This document shows, in pieces, positions 16,688 through 25,119 of a stretch of DNA of 64,000 nt. Both the position numbers and the translations under genes were made by a program. The stretch comes from Kitasatospora setae KM-6054. GTDB taxonomy: Bacteria > Actinomycetota > Actinomycetes > Streptomycetales > Streptomycetaceae. The DNA is taken from NCBI RefSeq assembly GCF_000269985.1, contig NC_016109.1, forward strand, positions 1,984,001 to 2,048,000, in the 5' to 3' direction. Position 1 is the stretch's first letter, and each line of letters opens with the position of its first letter. The notes beneath the pieces were generated by a model. It was given only the letters and a program-made list of their open reading frames with translations, was not told the origin of the DNA and did not search any database.

Positions 16688-18766
16688 TCAGGAGGAGCCC
16701 ATCGGCGTCCACCCGCCGAACGACCCGTCCGCACGCTGCCGGTTGTCGTACAGCCGGCCGTTGGTGCCGATCACCACCAGGTCGGCACGTCCGTCCCGGT
16801 CGACGCCGCCGGCGGGCACGCCGACGATCGTCCCGCCGAGGTCCGTCCAGCCGCCGAACGGGCTGTTGGCCGCGCCCTGGCGGCTGACGCTCACTCCGCC
16901 GCCCCGGTTGCGGACCGCGGCGAGGATCCGCCCGTCCCCGGTGGTGACCACCGCGGGCGTGCCCGTCCCGCCCTGGTCCGGGCCGCCGCCCAGGGCGCCC
17001 GAGGTCGCGGACCAGACGCCGTTCGAGGAGGTCTGGTTGAGCGACATCGTGTACGACTTCGCGGTCGACGCGGCCGGGTCCCAGCTGTCCAGCTGGCGGT
17101 AGAGCAGTTCAAGCCTGCCGTCGAGGTCCATGCCGACGGCGAGGTCGCTGTTCGGCGTGACCTGCGGGAAGTACGGGTTGGACGTGAACGGCTGGTTGGG
17201 CGCGGTCTGGAACCAGTGCAGGACGGTGCTGTGGCCGTTGGCCGCGCTCCACTCGGAACCGCTGGTGTTCCACGCGGACCAGGCGAAGAGCTCGATCCGC
17301 CCGTCGCGGTTGGTCATCGCCGCCGGCGTGCCCTGGATGTTGCTGCCGCCCATGTCGGCCCAGCCGCTCCAGCCGCCGTTCGGGGCGGCCTGCCACTTGG
17401 TGCTGATGCCGCCGCCGCCGTTGCGGACGAAGATCTGGAGCCGGCCGTCCCCGTTGGGCGCCACCGCCGGGGCGCTGAGCTGCAGCGAACTGTTCTGCGG
17501 CGGGCTGGTGTTGGGGGTGATCGGGTACGGGCTGCCGAGCGAGATCCAGTTCCAGCCGCCACCGCTCTGGTACCTGGAGACGATCTCGCCGGTGTCGGCG
17601 CGCTGCCCGAAGACCTCGATCCGGCCGTCCTGGTCGCGCCCGACCGCGATTCCCGCCGCCAGCGGACCGCCCGGGTTCCCGTGCGCGTACGGGCCCTGCC
17701 AGACCTTGCTCCCGTTCTCGGCCCACTCGAAGAGCTTGCCGCTCTCCACCACGAAGGCGTGCAGCGCCCCCGTGCCGTCAGCGATCACGGACTGCGTGGT
17801 GCGGGGGGTGCGGAGCCACTGCCGGGAGGGGTAGCAGCGGTAGATGGCGGGTCCGGAGATCTTGCAGGTCGGGCTCTGCGCCCATTCCCCCTGCACGGAT
17901 ACGTCGTGCGCCTTGTAGGTGTCGAAGATCCCGGTCTTCTCGGCGGTCTCGGCGGAGCTCAGGTTCGCCGGGGACTCGGAGATGTTGTAGTCGCGGTAGT
18001 GCTCCAGCACGACCCGCCGACTGGTGGAGGCGGCGTACTGCGCGACCGCGGCGTCCGCGAACCAGGCGGCGGTGATGTGGTCCGGACTGTCGTGCTCCGG
18101 CATGTCACCCGTGTAGCCGGACAGCAGTCGCTGGTCCGGCGCCGGGTCCTGCACCCGGACGAGGGTGGCCTCCACGGCGGCCAGCAGGCCCCCCAGCACC
18201 GCCTGCACGTCGCCCTTGTCGTAGCGCTGCGGCCAGGAGGCGGATCCCACCAGGTCCAGCGTGTCGGCGACCAGGTTCGGGTCGTTCCAGAGCGAACGCA
18301 GCGTCTGCGCCCGGACGGGGGGCGTGTTGTCGCCGCCGTCGGGGAGGTCGAGGAAGAACAGGTGGACGGGGGCGCTGGAGCCCTGCAGCCAGAAGTGCTC
18401 CACCACGTGCCCGCTGATCGCGAGCTCCTCCGCGCCCCAGCAGTCGCCGTCGGCCCCGCACGGCACCTGGGCCATCTGCGCGTAGGCGAGCCTGATGCCC
18501 AGCTGCCGTTCCCCCGCGTACGCGACCGGGTCGCTCTCGTTCGCCTCGCCGGCCGTCAGGTAGATCGTCGACACCGGCGCGGTGCCGGTGGCGATGCTGT
18601 TGCGGACGTCCGGGTTCATGAACAGCAGGTCGTCGTCCTCGTGGGCGACGATCTGCACGATGCTGGCGGCGTCGTTCTGGCCCGCCCGCGCGGTCTGGGC
18701 CGACCAGCCCGAGACCGTGGTGATCAGTGCGGTCAGCAGTGCGACCGCGGCTCTCCGCCGTTTCAT
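16688..18766 (-). CDS. secreted PIG-L family deacetylase with C-terminal propeller
   Basis: The 692-residue protein starts with a signal peptide (basic MKRRR, then a hydrophobic stretch ending near ARA). The N-terminal half is a LmbE/PIG-L domain with the zinc motif AHEDDDLLFMNPD (family AHPDDE) and the later HITAAWF segment. The C-terminal half, from about residue 325, is built from repeats with DGRIEVF and DGRLQIF signatures and Trp-rich turns, resembling PLL-type lectin propellers. It probably removes N-acetyl groups from an extracellular glycan while the propeller binds sugar. Substrate unknown. Confidence 0.8.
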   Translation of the reverse strand: MKRRRAAVALLTALITTVSGWSAQTARAGQNDAASIVQIVAHEDDDLLFMNPDVRNSIATGTAPVSTIYLTAGEANESDPVAYAGERQLGIRLAYAQMAQVPCGADGDCWGAEELAISGHVVEHFWLQGSSAPVHLFFLDLPDGGDNTPPVRAQTLRSLWNDPNLVADTLDLVGSASWPQRYDKGDVQAVLGGLLAAVEATLVRVQDPAPDQRLLSGYTGDMPEHDSPDHITAAWFADAAVAQYAASTSRRVVLEHYRDYNISESPANLSSAETAEKTGIFDTYKAHDVSVQGEWAQSPTCKISGPAIYRCYPSRQWLRTPRTTQSVIADGTGALHAFVVESGKLFEWAENGSKVWQGPYAHGNPGGPLAAGIAVGRDQDGRIEVFGQRADTGEIVSRYQSGGGWNWISLGSPYPITPNTSPPQNSSLQLSAPAVAPNGDGRLQIFVRNGGGGISTKWQAAPNGGWSGWADMGGSNIQGTPAAMTNRDGRIELFAWSAWNTSGSEWSAANGHSTVLHWFQTAPNQPFTSNPYFPQVTPNSDLAVGMDLDGRLELLYRQLDSWDPAASTAKSYTMSLNQTSSNGVWSATSGALGGGPDQGGTGTPAVVTTGDGRILAAVRNRGGGVSVSRQGAANSPFGGWTDLGGTIVGVPAGGVDRDGRADLVVIGTNGRLYDNRQRADGSFGGWTPMGSS

Positions 18767-18992
18767 CCGGCTTCCCCCTGTCGATGTTCGATCACCCTGC
18801 CCGACGACCCGTCAGGGGCGTTCGGGCGGACGACGGCCGGATGGTCGCGGCTCCCCCGCGTCCCCCCGCCCGGCCGCGGACACCGGCGCTGTGCGCCGAT
18901 GCTCTCTGACCGAACGGTGATCCTAGCGACCCTCCGCCCCGGTGGGGCCCGAACCCTCACCCCCACCCCCACAGCCCGCCGCAGGCGAACCC

Positions 18993-19808
18993 TCACCCCC
19001 GCAATCCGCCCCCCACCAACAGCACGGTCAGCGCGGTCGCCGCGGCCAGGATGACCGCGAGGAAGGGCAGGCGGCTGCGCGGCGGGGCGAGCAGGGTGGC
19101 GAGGGCGGGCGGGGCGGTGACGGCGAGGACGGGCCAGCCGGGGGCGAGCAGCAGGGCGGCGGTCGCGGCGGCGAGGACGGCGGTGGCGGCCGAGGCGCGG
19201 CGGCCGAGGCGCTGGGGCAGGCCGCGGATGCCGGCGGCGCGGTCCGCGGCCAGGTCGGGCAGGACGTTCGCGAAGTGCGCGGAGACGCCGAGCAGCGCGC
19301 CCGCGGCGAGGACGTCCGGGGCGGGCCAGGGCCGGCCGGGCAGGGCCAGCGTCACGAACGCGGGGAGCAGCGCGAACGCCACCGCGTACGGCAGCCAGGA
19401 CCACGCGGTGGCCTTCAGCCGCAGGTTGTACGCCCAGCCCGCGCCGACCGCCGCCAGGTGCGCGGTCGCCGCCGCGACCCCGCAGGCCGCCGACAGCAGG
19501 ACGCAGCAGGCCACCGCCCAGCGGGTCGCGTCGGCGACCTGACGCGTCGTCAATTCGCTTTCGGTCAGCGGCTTGTCGGCCCGCCCGGCGGCCGCGTCCC
19601 GCCGCCGGTCGAGCAGGTCGTTGCTCCAGCCGATCGAGAGCTGTCCGGCGGCGACCGCCCCGGTGCCGAGCAGGGTGCCGAGCGGGCCCCGGCCGGCGGT
19701 GGCGGCCATCGCGGCGGTCAGCGCGGTGACGGCGGCGGCGGGCGCGGGGTGGCAGGCCCGCAGCAGGACGCCGATCCGGGCCCGGGGCACCACCGTTGCG
19801 CTGCTCAT
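18993..19808 (-). CDS. UbiA-type prenyltransferase family membrane protein
   Basis: The 271-residue membrane protein has about eight hydrophobic segments and the two acidic motifs of the UbiA superfamily: NDLLDRRRDAAAGRADKPL near residue 63 and DLAADRAAG near 184. These bind prenyl diphosphate through magnesium. It would prenylate an aromatic or other acceptor in the membrane. ATG 19808 is used; longer in-frame sequence upstream is not family-like. It is divergent from the kinase gene and 2.7 kb from the phenolic-lipid operon. A link with that operon is possible but not shown. Confidence 0.8.
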   Translation of the reverse strand: MSSATVVPRARIGVLLRACHPAPAAAVTALTAAMAATAGRGPLGTLLGTGAVAAGQLSIGWSNDLLDRRRDAAAGRADKPLTESELTTRQVADATRWAVACCVLLSAACGVAAATAHLAAVGAGWAYNLRLKATAWSWLPYAVAFALLPAFVTLALPGRPWPAPDVLAAGALLGVSAHFANVLPDLAADRAAGIRGLPQRLGRRASAATAVLAAATAALLLAPGWPVLAVTAPPALATLLAPPRSRLPFLAVILAAATALTVLLVGGGLRG

Positions 19809-20010
19809 GCCGGTCAGGGTAGGCGGACGGGCGGCGGATCGCCGCCGGGCACGTGGACGAATAGTCAAGATCCTTAGCCGGAACGGGAATTCACCCGTCC
19901 GGCGTGCCCCGGCCGACCGTATACTCCCCCGGCCCGGCCACACCGCCCACCGGCCGCGCATGACCGTCCGCCGGCCGTCCACCGGCCGCCCACGCAAGGA
20001 GGAGCCGACG

Positions 20011-21741
20011 GTGCCGCACCTCGGTCTCAGCGCTGTCCAGCCGCTCGCGGCGGAGGCTTCGAGCTGGTCGGCGGACTACGGCGAACTCGCCGTGGACCTG
20101 TCGCTGATCGTGCTGCTCGCGCTGGTGGCCCGGCTGTTGGCGCTGCCGGTGCTGCGCCACTGCCAACAGGCGGTCCGGGAGCGGGCGGTGGGCGGCGCCC
20201 CCGCCGGTCTCCCGGTGGTGACGGAGGTGGTGCTGTGCGCGGTGTTCGCGGTGGCGCTGGAAGCGGTGATGCTCGCCGTCCCCAACGACGGCTTCGAACT
20301 CCTGCGCTATCCGGTCGCGTTCGCGGACGAGTGGACCGTCGCGCTGGCCTTCCGGGTCCGGCACTCCAATCCGCTGCTGTGGCAGTGGGGCGCGGGCGCG
20401 GTGCTGCTGGCCGCCTGGCTGCTGCTCGCCCACCTGGCGCGGCGCGCGCTGCTCTCCGCCGGGATGCCCGCGTCGGCGGCCGCCGACGCGGGGGTGCGCG
20501 GGCGGGGCCTGGCCCGGATCTGGCTGTTCGCCGTCCTCGGGGTGGCCGTGCTGCCGATGGGCGTGCTGGTGGCGGGCCTGGTGTTCCAGGCGGTCGCGCG
20601 GCTGTCCGTCCGCCGGCTGCCCGCGCCGTCCGGCCCGGCGGCGACCGCCACCGGGCCGCAGCACGCCGCGGGGGACGGGTCCGCCCGGGCCAACCCGTAC
20701 GCCGTCGCGCCGGACGCCGTCCGCTCCCCCTTCCTCGGCGGCCCCGCGCCCGCCGCCGCGCCGCCCACCGCACCCGCCACCGCGTACGCCCCCGACCCGG
20801 CTCCCGCGCCCGCCCCGGCGCCCGCTCCGGCGCCCGAGCCCGCTGCCGCCCGGCCGCCGCAGCAGCCGCTGCACCCGCACGAGCCGCGCCGGATCGGCGG
20901 CTACCTGCTGCTGGGCCGGATCGGCGCGGGCGGGATGGGCACGGTGTACCTGGCGCGCCGGGAGGGGGCGGCGACCGAGGTGGCGCTGAAGACGATCAAT
21001 CCGGAGCTGCTGGACGACCCGGAGCTGCTGCGCCGCTTCCGCCGGGAGGCGGAGGTGCTGGCGATGGTGCCGGGCGCCTACACCGCCCGGGTGCTGGACA
21101 CCGGCGTGGACGCGGACCGGCCGTTCCTGGTGATGGAGCTGCTCGACGGGCGTCCGCTCCACGCGCACCTGCGCGAACTCGGGCCGCTGCGCTCGCCGGA
21201 GGCGCTGCGGGCGCTCGCGCTGGCACTGGCCGTCGCGCTGGCGGGGGTGCACCGGATCGGGCTGGTGCACCGCGACCTCAAGCCGGCCAACATCATGCTG
21301 ACCTCGGCCGGGCCCCGGCTGCTGGACTTCGGCATCGCCGCGCTGGTCGACGGCACCCGGATGACCCGGACCGGCACCGGCCCGGGCACGCTCACCTACA
21401 TGGCGCCCGAGCAGTTCGACGGCGAGCGGGTCGGCACGGCGGCGGACGTCTGGGCCTGGGCGTGCTGCGTGGTGTGCGCGGCGCACGGCGACAGCCCGTT
21501 CGCCGCGACCAGCACCGCCGGGGTGATCCGCCGGATCCTCGACACCGGCCCGGAGCCGTCCGCGCTGGCCGCCGTGCGGGCCCTCGACCCGGCGCTGGCC
21601 GCCGTCGTCACCCGCGCGCTCACCCCCGAGCCGGCGGACCGGCCCGCCGACGGCGCGGCGCTGCTGGCGCTGCTGACCGACGCGCCGCAGGAGGAGCTGC
21701 GGGCGGAGATCACCCGGGGCTGGAACACCCTGCGGCTCTGA
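20011..21741 (+). CDS. membrane Ser/Thr protein kinase with N-terminal membrane domain
   Basis: The 576-residue protein has four hydrophobic segments in the first 200 residues, an Ala-Pro-rich linker (about 240-290), then a Hanks-type kinase domain to the end: RIGAGGMGTVYLARR near 303, catalytic Lys in VALKTINPE, HRDLKPANIM near 420, and DFGIA. It should phosphorylate Ser/Thr residues in the cytoplasm. The order, membrane domain first and kinase last, is the reverse of PknB-type receptors. GTG 20011 follows AAGGAGGAG. No PASTA or other sensor domain is visible. Confidence 0.88.
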   Translation: MPHLGLSAVQPLAAEASSWSADYGELAVDLSLIVLLALVARLLALPVLRHCQQAVRERAVGGAPAGLPVVTEVVLCAVFAVALEAVMLAVPNDGFELLRYPVAFADEWTVALAFRVRHSNPLLWQWGAGAVLLAAWLLLAHLARRALLSAGMPASAAADAGVRGRGLARIWLFAVLGVAVLPMGVLVAGLVFQAVARLSVRRLPAPSGPAATATGPQHAAGDGSARANPYAVAPDAVRSPFLGGPAPAAAPPTAPATAYAPDPAPAPAPAPAPAPEPAAARPPQQPLHPHEPRRIGGYLLLGRIGAGGMGTVYLARREGAATEVALKTINPELLDDPELLRRFRREAEVLAMVPGAYTARVLDTGVDADRPFLVMELLDGRPLHAHLRELGPLRSPEALRALALALAVALAGVHRIGLVHRDLKPANIMLTSAGPRLLDFGIAALVDGTRMTRTGTGPGTLTYMAPEQFDGERVGTAADVWAWACCVVCAAHGDSPFAATSTAGVIRRILDTGPEPSALAAVRALDPALAAVVTRALTPEPADRPADGAALLALLTDAPQEELRAEITRGWNTLRL

Positions 21742-21792
21742 CCCCCGCCCCCTCGCACCCCCTACCCCCTCTCCTTTGATACGACTGGTCAC

Positions 21793-22353
21793 ATGAGCGC
21801 TCCGCCGTTGACCGCCGCCGCGTACTTCGCCCTCCGGCTCGAACCCGTCTCCGGCTACGGCCTGCCGACCACCGAGGGGCTGCTGACCGCCTCCGACTGC
21901 CTGACCGACCGGCTGCCCTCCGACGACGACGAGCACTGCTGGTTCGGCTCCCCCGCCGAGGTGCTCGCCGCCTGCGGGGGCGCGCTGCCGCCGGAGGGCC
22001 GGCTCTGCTCGCTGTGCCTGCCCGCCGACTCGGCGGCCGTGCTGGCCGAGGAGATCCGCGCCGCCCACCCGCACGCCCACGAGCCCGTCCTGCTCCCGGA
22101 CCACCCGCACCCGCCCGCCCCGGCCGGCCGGGTGCTCGGCTGGGAGGTGCTCGGCTACGACGTCGGCCTGCTGCACACCTGGCTCTGCAACGACCTGTAC
22201 CGCGACGCCGTGCGCGACCTCGCCGTCACCACCACCCCGTACGGCCTGCTCCCCGACCACCCGACCGCCGCCCGGCTCGCCGCCTGGGCGAACGCCCGCA
22301 CCGACACCAAACCGGTCACCTGGTTCGCGGCGGCCCTCGCGGTGCACGACTGA
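21793..22353 (+). CDS. conserved hypothetical protein
   Basis: This 186-residue soluble protein is rich in Trp, Cys and acidic residues. I recognise no family, signal peptide or catalytic motif. A possible -10 (TACGAC, 21780-21785) would start transcription at the ATG, suggesting a leaderless message. Codon use and strong third-position GC support it as a real gene. It lies between the kinase and the phenolic-lipid operon. Confidence 0.6.
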   Translation: MSAPPLTAAAYFALRLEPVSGYGLPTTEGLLTASDCLTDRLPSDDDEHCWFGSPAEVLAACGGALPPEGRLCSLCLPADSAAVLAEEIRAAHPHAHEPVLLPDHPHPPAPAGRVLGWEVLGYDVGLLHTWLCNDLYRDAVRDLAVTTTPYGLLPDHPTAARLAAWANARTDTKPVTWFAAALAVHD

Positions 22354-22475
22354 CGGGCCGGGAGCGGCGGTCGATCCGTTCCGGCGCGCCCTCCTGACCA
22401 TCCGTCACCTCTACGGGGCACGCCCGATGACGCGCCCGGGTCGGGCGAATTGCCCGGTTCGGGCGGGGTGTTCCC

Positions 22476-22481
22476 TATCCT
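22476..22481 (+). promoter_or_regulatory. -10 element, leaderless phenolic-lipid operon promoter
   Basis: TATCCT ends seven bases before the GTG at 22488, which would make the start codon the first transcribed base. A TTGCCC at 22450-22455 could be a weak -35, with a long 20-base spacer. Confidence 0.4.
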
Positions 22482-22487
22482 GGGCCG

Positions 22488-23543
22488 GTGACGCGGATCG
22501 CGGCTGTGCACGGGGTGCTCCCGGCCCACCGCTACGGGCAGCGGGAGTTGACCGGAGCGGTGGCGGCGCTGCGCCCGGACGGCGACGGGCCGGGGCGGGC
22601 GCTCGCGGAGCGGTTCGCGGCGGGCGCGGGCGTCGAGTTCCGGCACCTGGCCTTCCCGTTGGAGCGCTACCCGGAGCTGGACGGCTTCGGCCGGGCCAAC
22701 GACGCCTGGCTGGCGGCCGCGGCCGAACTCGCCGAGCGGGCCGCCACCGGCGCCCTGCGCGCGGCGGAACTGCCGCCCGAGCGGATCGACTTCGTGGTCT
22801 CCACCACCGTCACCGGGATCGCCGCGCCCTCGCTGGAGGCCCGACTCGCCCCCCGGCTGGGCCTGCGCGGGGACGTCCGGCGGCTGCCGCTGTTCGGGCT
22901 GGGCTGCGCGGGCGGTGCGGCGGGCCTCGCGGCGCTGGACGGGCTGCTGGCGGGCCGGCCGGACGGGGCGGCGCTGCTGATGGCCACCGAGCTGTGCTCG
23001 CTGACCCTGCAACGGGCCGACGGCTCGGCGGCGAACCTGCTGGCCACCGCGCTGTTCGGGGACGGCGCGGGCGCGCTGGTCGCGGTCGGCGCGGACGTCG
23101 AGTGCGCCGGGCCCGAGGTGGTGGCGACCCGCAGCCGGCTCTACCCGGGCACCGATCGGCTGCTCGGCTGGGAGGTCGGCGACTCCGGCTTCCGGATCCT
23201 GCTGGGCGCCGAACTCCCGGAGCTGGTGCGGCTGTTCGTCGGCGAGGAGGTGTCGTCCTTCCTGGCCGGGCACGACCTCAAGCCGGGCGACGTGACGGCC
23301 TGGGTCTGCCACCCGGGCGGGCCCCGGGTACTGGACGTGCTGGAGGACGAACTCGGCCTGCCCGCCACCGCGTTGGCCCCGAGCCGGGCCTCGCTGGCGC
23401 GCTGCGGCAACCTCTCCTCGGCGTCCGTGCTGCACATCCTGCGGGACGTGCTCGCGGCCGGCCCGCCGCCGCCCGGCTCGTACGGCCTGGTGCTGGCCCT
23501 CGGGCCCGGCTTCAGCTCCGAACTCGTCCTCCTGCGCTGGTAG
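22488..23543 (+). CDS. type III polyketide synthase, SrsA-like alkylresorcinol synthase
   Basis: The 351-residue thiolase-fold protein has the Cys-His-Asn triad of chalcone-synthase relatives: Cys in LGCAGGAAGL near 143, His in CHPGGPRVL near 275 and Asn in CGNLSSASVL near 308. With an ICMT-type methyltransferase and an FAD hydroxylase following directly, it matches the srsABC order of Streptomyces griseus. That operon makes methylated alkylresorcinol/quinone phenolic lipids from fatty acyl starters and contributes to envelope resistance to beta-lactams. The GTG start at 22488 is probably leaderless. Starter and extender units cannot be read from sequence. Confidence 0.85.
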   Translation: MTRIAAVHGVLPAHRYGQRELTGAVAALRPDGDGPGRALAERFAAGAGVEFRHLAFPLERYPELDGFGRANDAWLAAAAELAERAATGALRAAELPPERIDFVVSTTVTGIAAPSLEARLAPRLGLRGDVRRLPLFGLGCAGGAAGLAALDGLLAGRPDGAALLMATELCSLTLQRADGSAANLLATALFGDGAGALVAVGADVECAGPEVVATRSRLYPGTDRLLGWEVGDSGFRILLGAELPELVRLFVGEEVSSFLAGHDLKPGDVTAWVCHPGGPRVLDVLEDELGLPATALAPSRASLARCGNLSSASVLHILRDVLAAGPPPPGSYGLVLALGPGFSSELVLLRW

Positions 23544-23551
23544 ATCGGCTG

Positions 23552-24073
23552 ATGATCGCGTACACCGTCCTGATCGCGCTGGTCGCCGCGGAGCGGCTGG
23601 CGGAACTGCTGGTGGCCCGCCGCAACGCCGCCTGGAGCCTGGCCCGGGGCGGCGTCGAGCACGGGCGCGGGCACTACCCGGCGATGGTGCTGCTGCACAC
23701 CGCGCTGCTGGCCGGCTGCCTGCTCGAAGTCCACTACGCGCAGCGGCCGTTCGTGCCCCGGCTGGGGTGGCCGATGCTGGCGCTGGCGCTGGGCGCGCAG
23801 GGGCTGCGCTGGTGGTGCATCCGGACGCTGGGGCCGCGCTGGAACACCCGGGTGATCGTCGTCCCGGGCCTGCCGCTGGTCTCCGGCGGGCCGTACCGGT
23901 GGCTGCGGCACCCCAACTACCTGGCGGTGGTGGTGGAGGGCTTCGCACTGCCGCTGGTGCACACCGCGTGGGCCACCGCGCTCTGCTTCACCCTGCTGGA
24001 CGGCTGGCTGCTGGCCACCCGGCTGCGCTGCGAGGACGCCGCGCTGGCCCGCTGCCGGACGGCGGCGGCGTGA
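23552..24073 (+). CDS. isoprenylcysteine carboxyl methyltransferase family protein, SrsB-like
   Basis: The 173-residue membrane protein has four to five hydrophobic segments and the ICMT signature GPYRWLRHPNYLAV near residue 112. SrsB of the phenolic-lipid pathway is such a protein and O-methylates alkylresorcinols. The ATG lies eight bases after the type III PKS stop. Its TGA overlaps the next GTG as GTGA, so the three genes form one operon. Confidence 0.8.
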   Translation: MIAYTVLIALVAAERLAELLVARRNAAWSLARGGVEHGRGHYPAMVLLHTALLAGCLLEVHYAQRPFVPRLGWPMLALALGAQGLRWWCIRTLGPRWNTRVIVVPGLPLVSGGPYRWLRHPNYLAVVVEGFALPLVHTAWATALCFTLLDGWLLATRLRCEDAALARCRTAAA

Positions 24074-25101
24074 TCGACCTGCTGGTGGTCGGCGGCGGCC
24101 CGGCCGGGCTGGCCACCGCGATCCACGCCGCCCGCGCGGGCCTGTCCGCGACCGTGCTGGAGCCGCGCGCGACCCCGATCGACAAGGCCTGCGGCGAGGG
24201 CCTGATGCCGGGCGCGGTACGGGCGTTGGAGCGGCTCGGCGTCGAGGTCGAGGGCCGGCCGTTCGCGGGCATCCGCTACCTGTCCGCCGACGGCACCCGC
24301 CGCGCCGAGGCCCGGTTCCGGGCCGGCCACGGCCTGGGGGTGCGCCGCACCGCCCTGCACGCCGCGCTCGCCGCCCGCGCCGACCGGCTCGGCGTCCCGC
24401 GCCTGGCGACCCGTTCCGCAGGGCTGGTCCTCACCGAACACGCGGTCACCGTGGGCGACTTGACCGGCCGCCACCTGGTCGCGGCGGACGGCCTGCACTC
24501 CCCCGTCCGGCGCGCCCTGGGCCTGCACCGGCCCGCCCCCGCCGGGCGGCCGGCCCGGTACGGGCAGCGGCGGCACTTCGCGCTGGAGCCGTGGAGCGAC
24601 CTGGTCGAGGTGTACTGGTCGCGGCACGCGGAGGCGTACGTCACGCCGGTCGGGGACGGCACGGTCGGGGTCGCCGTGCTGAGCGGCGAGCGGCTCCCGT
24701 TCGACCGCCAACTCTCGGCGTTCCCGGCCCTGTTGGCGCGACTCGGCGACGCGCCCCCGGTCGGCCCGGTGCGCGGCGCGGGGCCGCTGCGCCAGCGGGC
24801 CGGCGCCCGGGTGCACGGCCGGGTGCTGCTGGTCGGCGACGCGGCCGGCTACCTGGACGCCCTCACCGGCGAGGGCGTCGCACTCGCCCTGGCCTCCGCC
24901 GAGGCCGCCGTCCGCTGCCTGGCCGCCGGCCGCCCCGCCGCCTACGAACGGGCCTGGCGGCGCACCACCCGCCCCTACCGCCTGCTCACCGCCGCCCTGC
25001 TCACCGCCCGCCACCAGCCCTGGCTGGGCCCGCGGATCGTCCCGCTCGCCGCCGCCCTGCCCCCCGCCTTCCGCACCGCCGTCGACCTGCTGGCCCGCTG
25101 A
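24070..25101 (+). CDS. FAD-dependent monooxygenase/reductase, SrsC-like
   Basis: The 343-residue flavoprotein has the FAD motif VIDLLVVGGGPAGLATAIHA, then DKACGEGLMPGAVR of the geranylgeranyl-reductase/PHBH-like family, and the second FAD motif VLLVGDAAGYLDALTGEGV. SrsC hydroxylates the alkylresorcinol ring to hydroquinone/quinone lipids, so this enzyme should do the last oxidation of the pathway. The GTG start overlaps the methyltransferase stop. Confidence 0.8.
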   Translation: MIDLLVVGGGPAGLATAIHAARAGLSATVLEPRATPIDKACGEGLMPGAVRALERLGVEVEGRPFAGIRYLSADGTRRAEARFRAGHGLGVRRTALHAALAARADRLGVPRLATRSAGLVLTEHAVTVGDLTGRHLVAADGLHSPVRRALGLHRPAPAGRPARYGQRRHFALEPWSDLVEVYWSRHAEAYVTPVGDGTVGVAVLSGERLPFDRQLSAFPALLARLGDAPPVGPVRGAGPLRQRAGARVHGRVLLVGDAAGYLDALTGEGVALALASAEAAVRCLAAGRPAAYERAWRRTTRPYRLLTAALLTARHQPWLGPRIVPLAAALPPAFRTAVDLLAR

Positions 25102-25119
25102 CGCCCCCGACGCGTCGGC

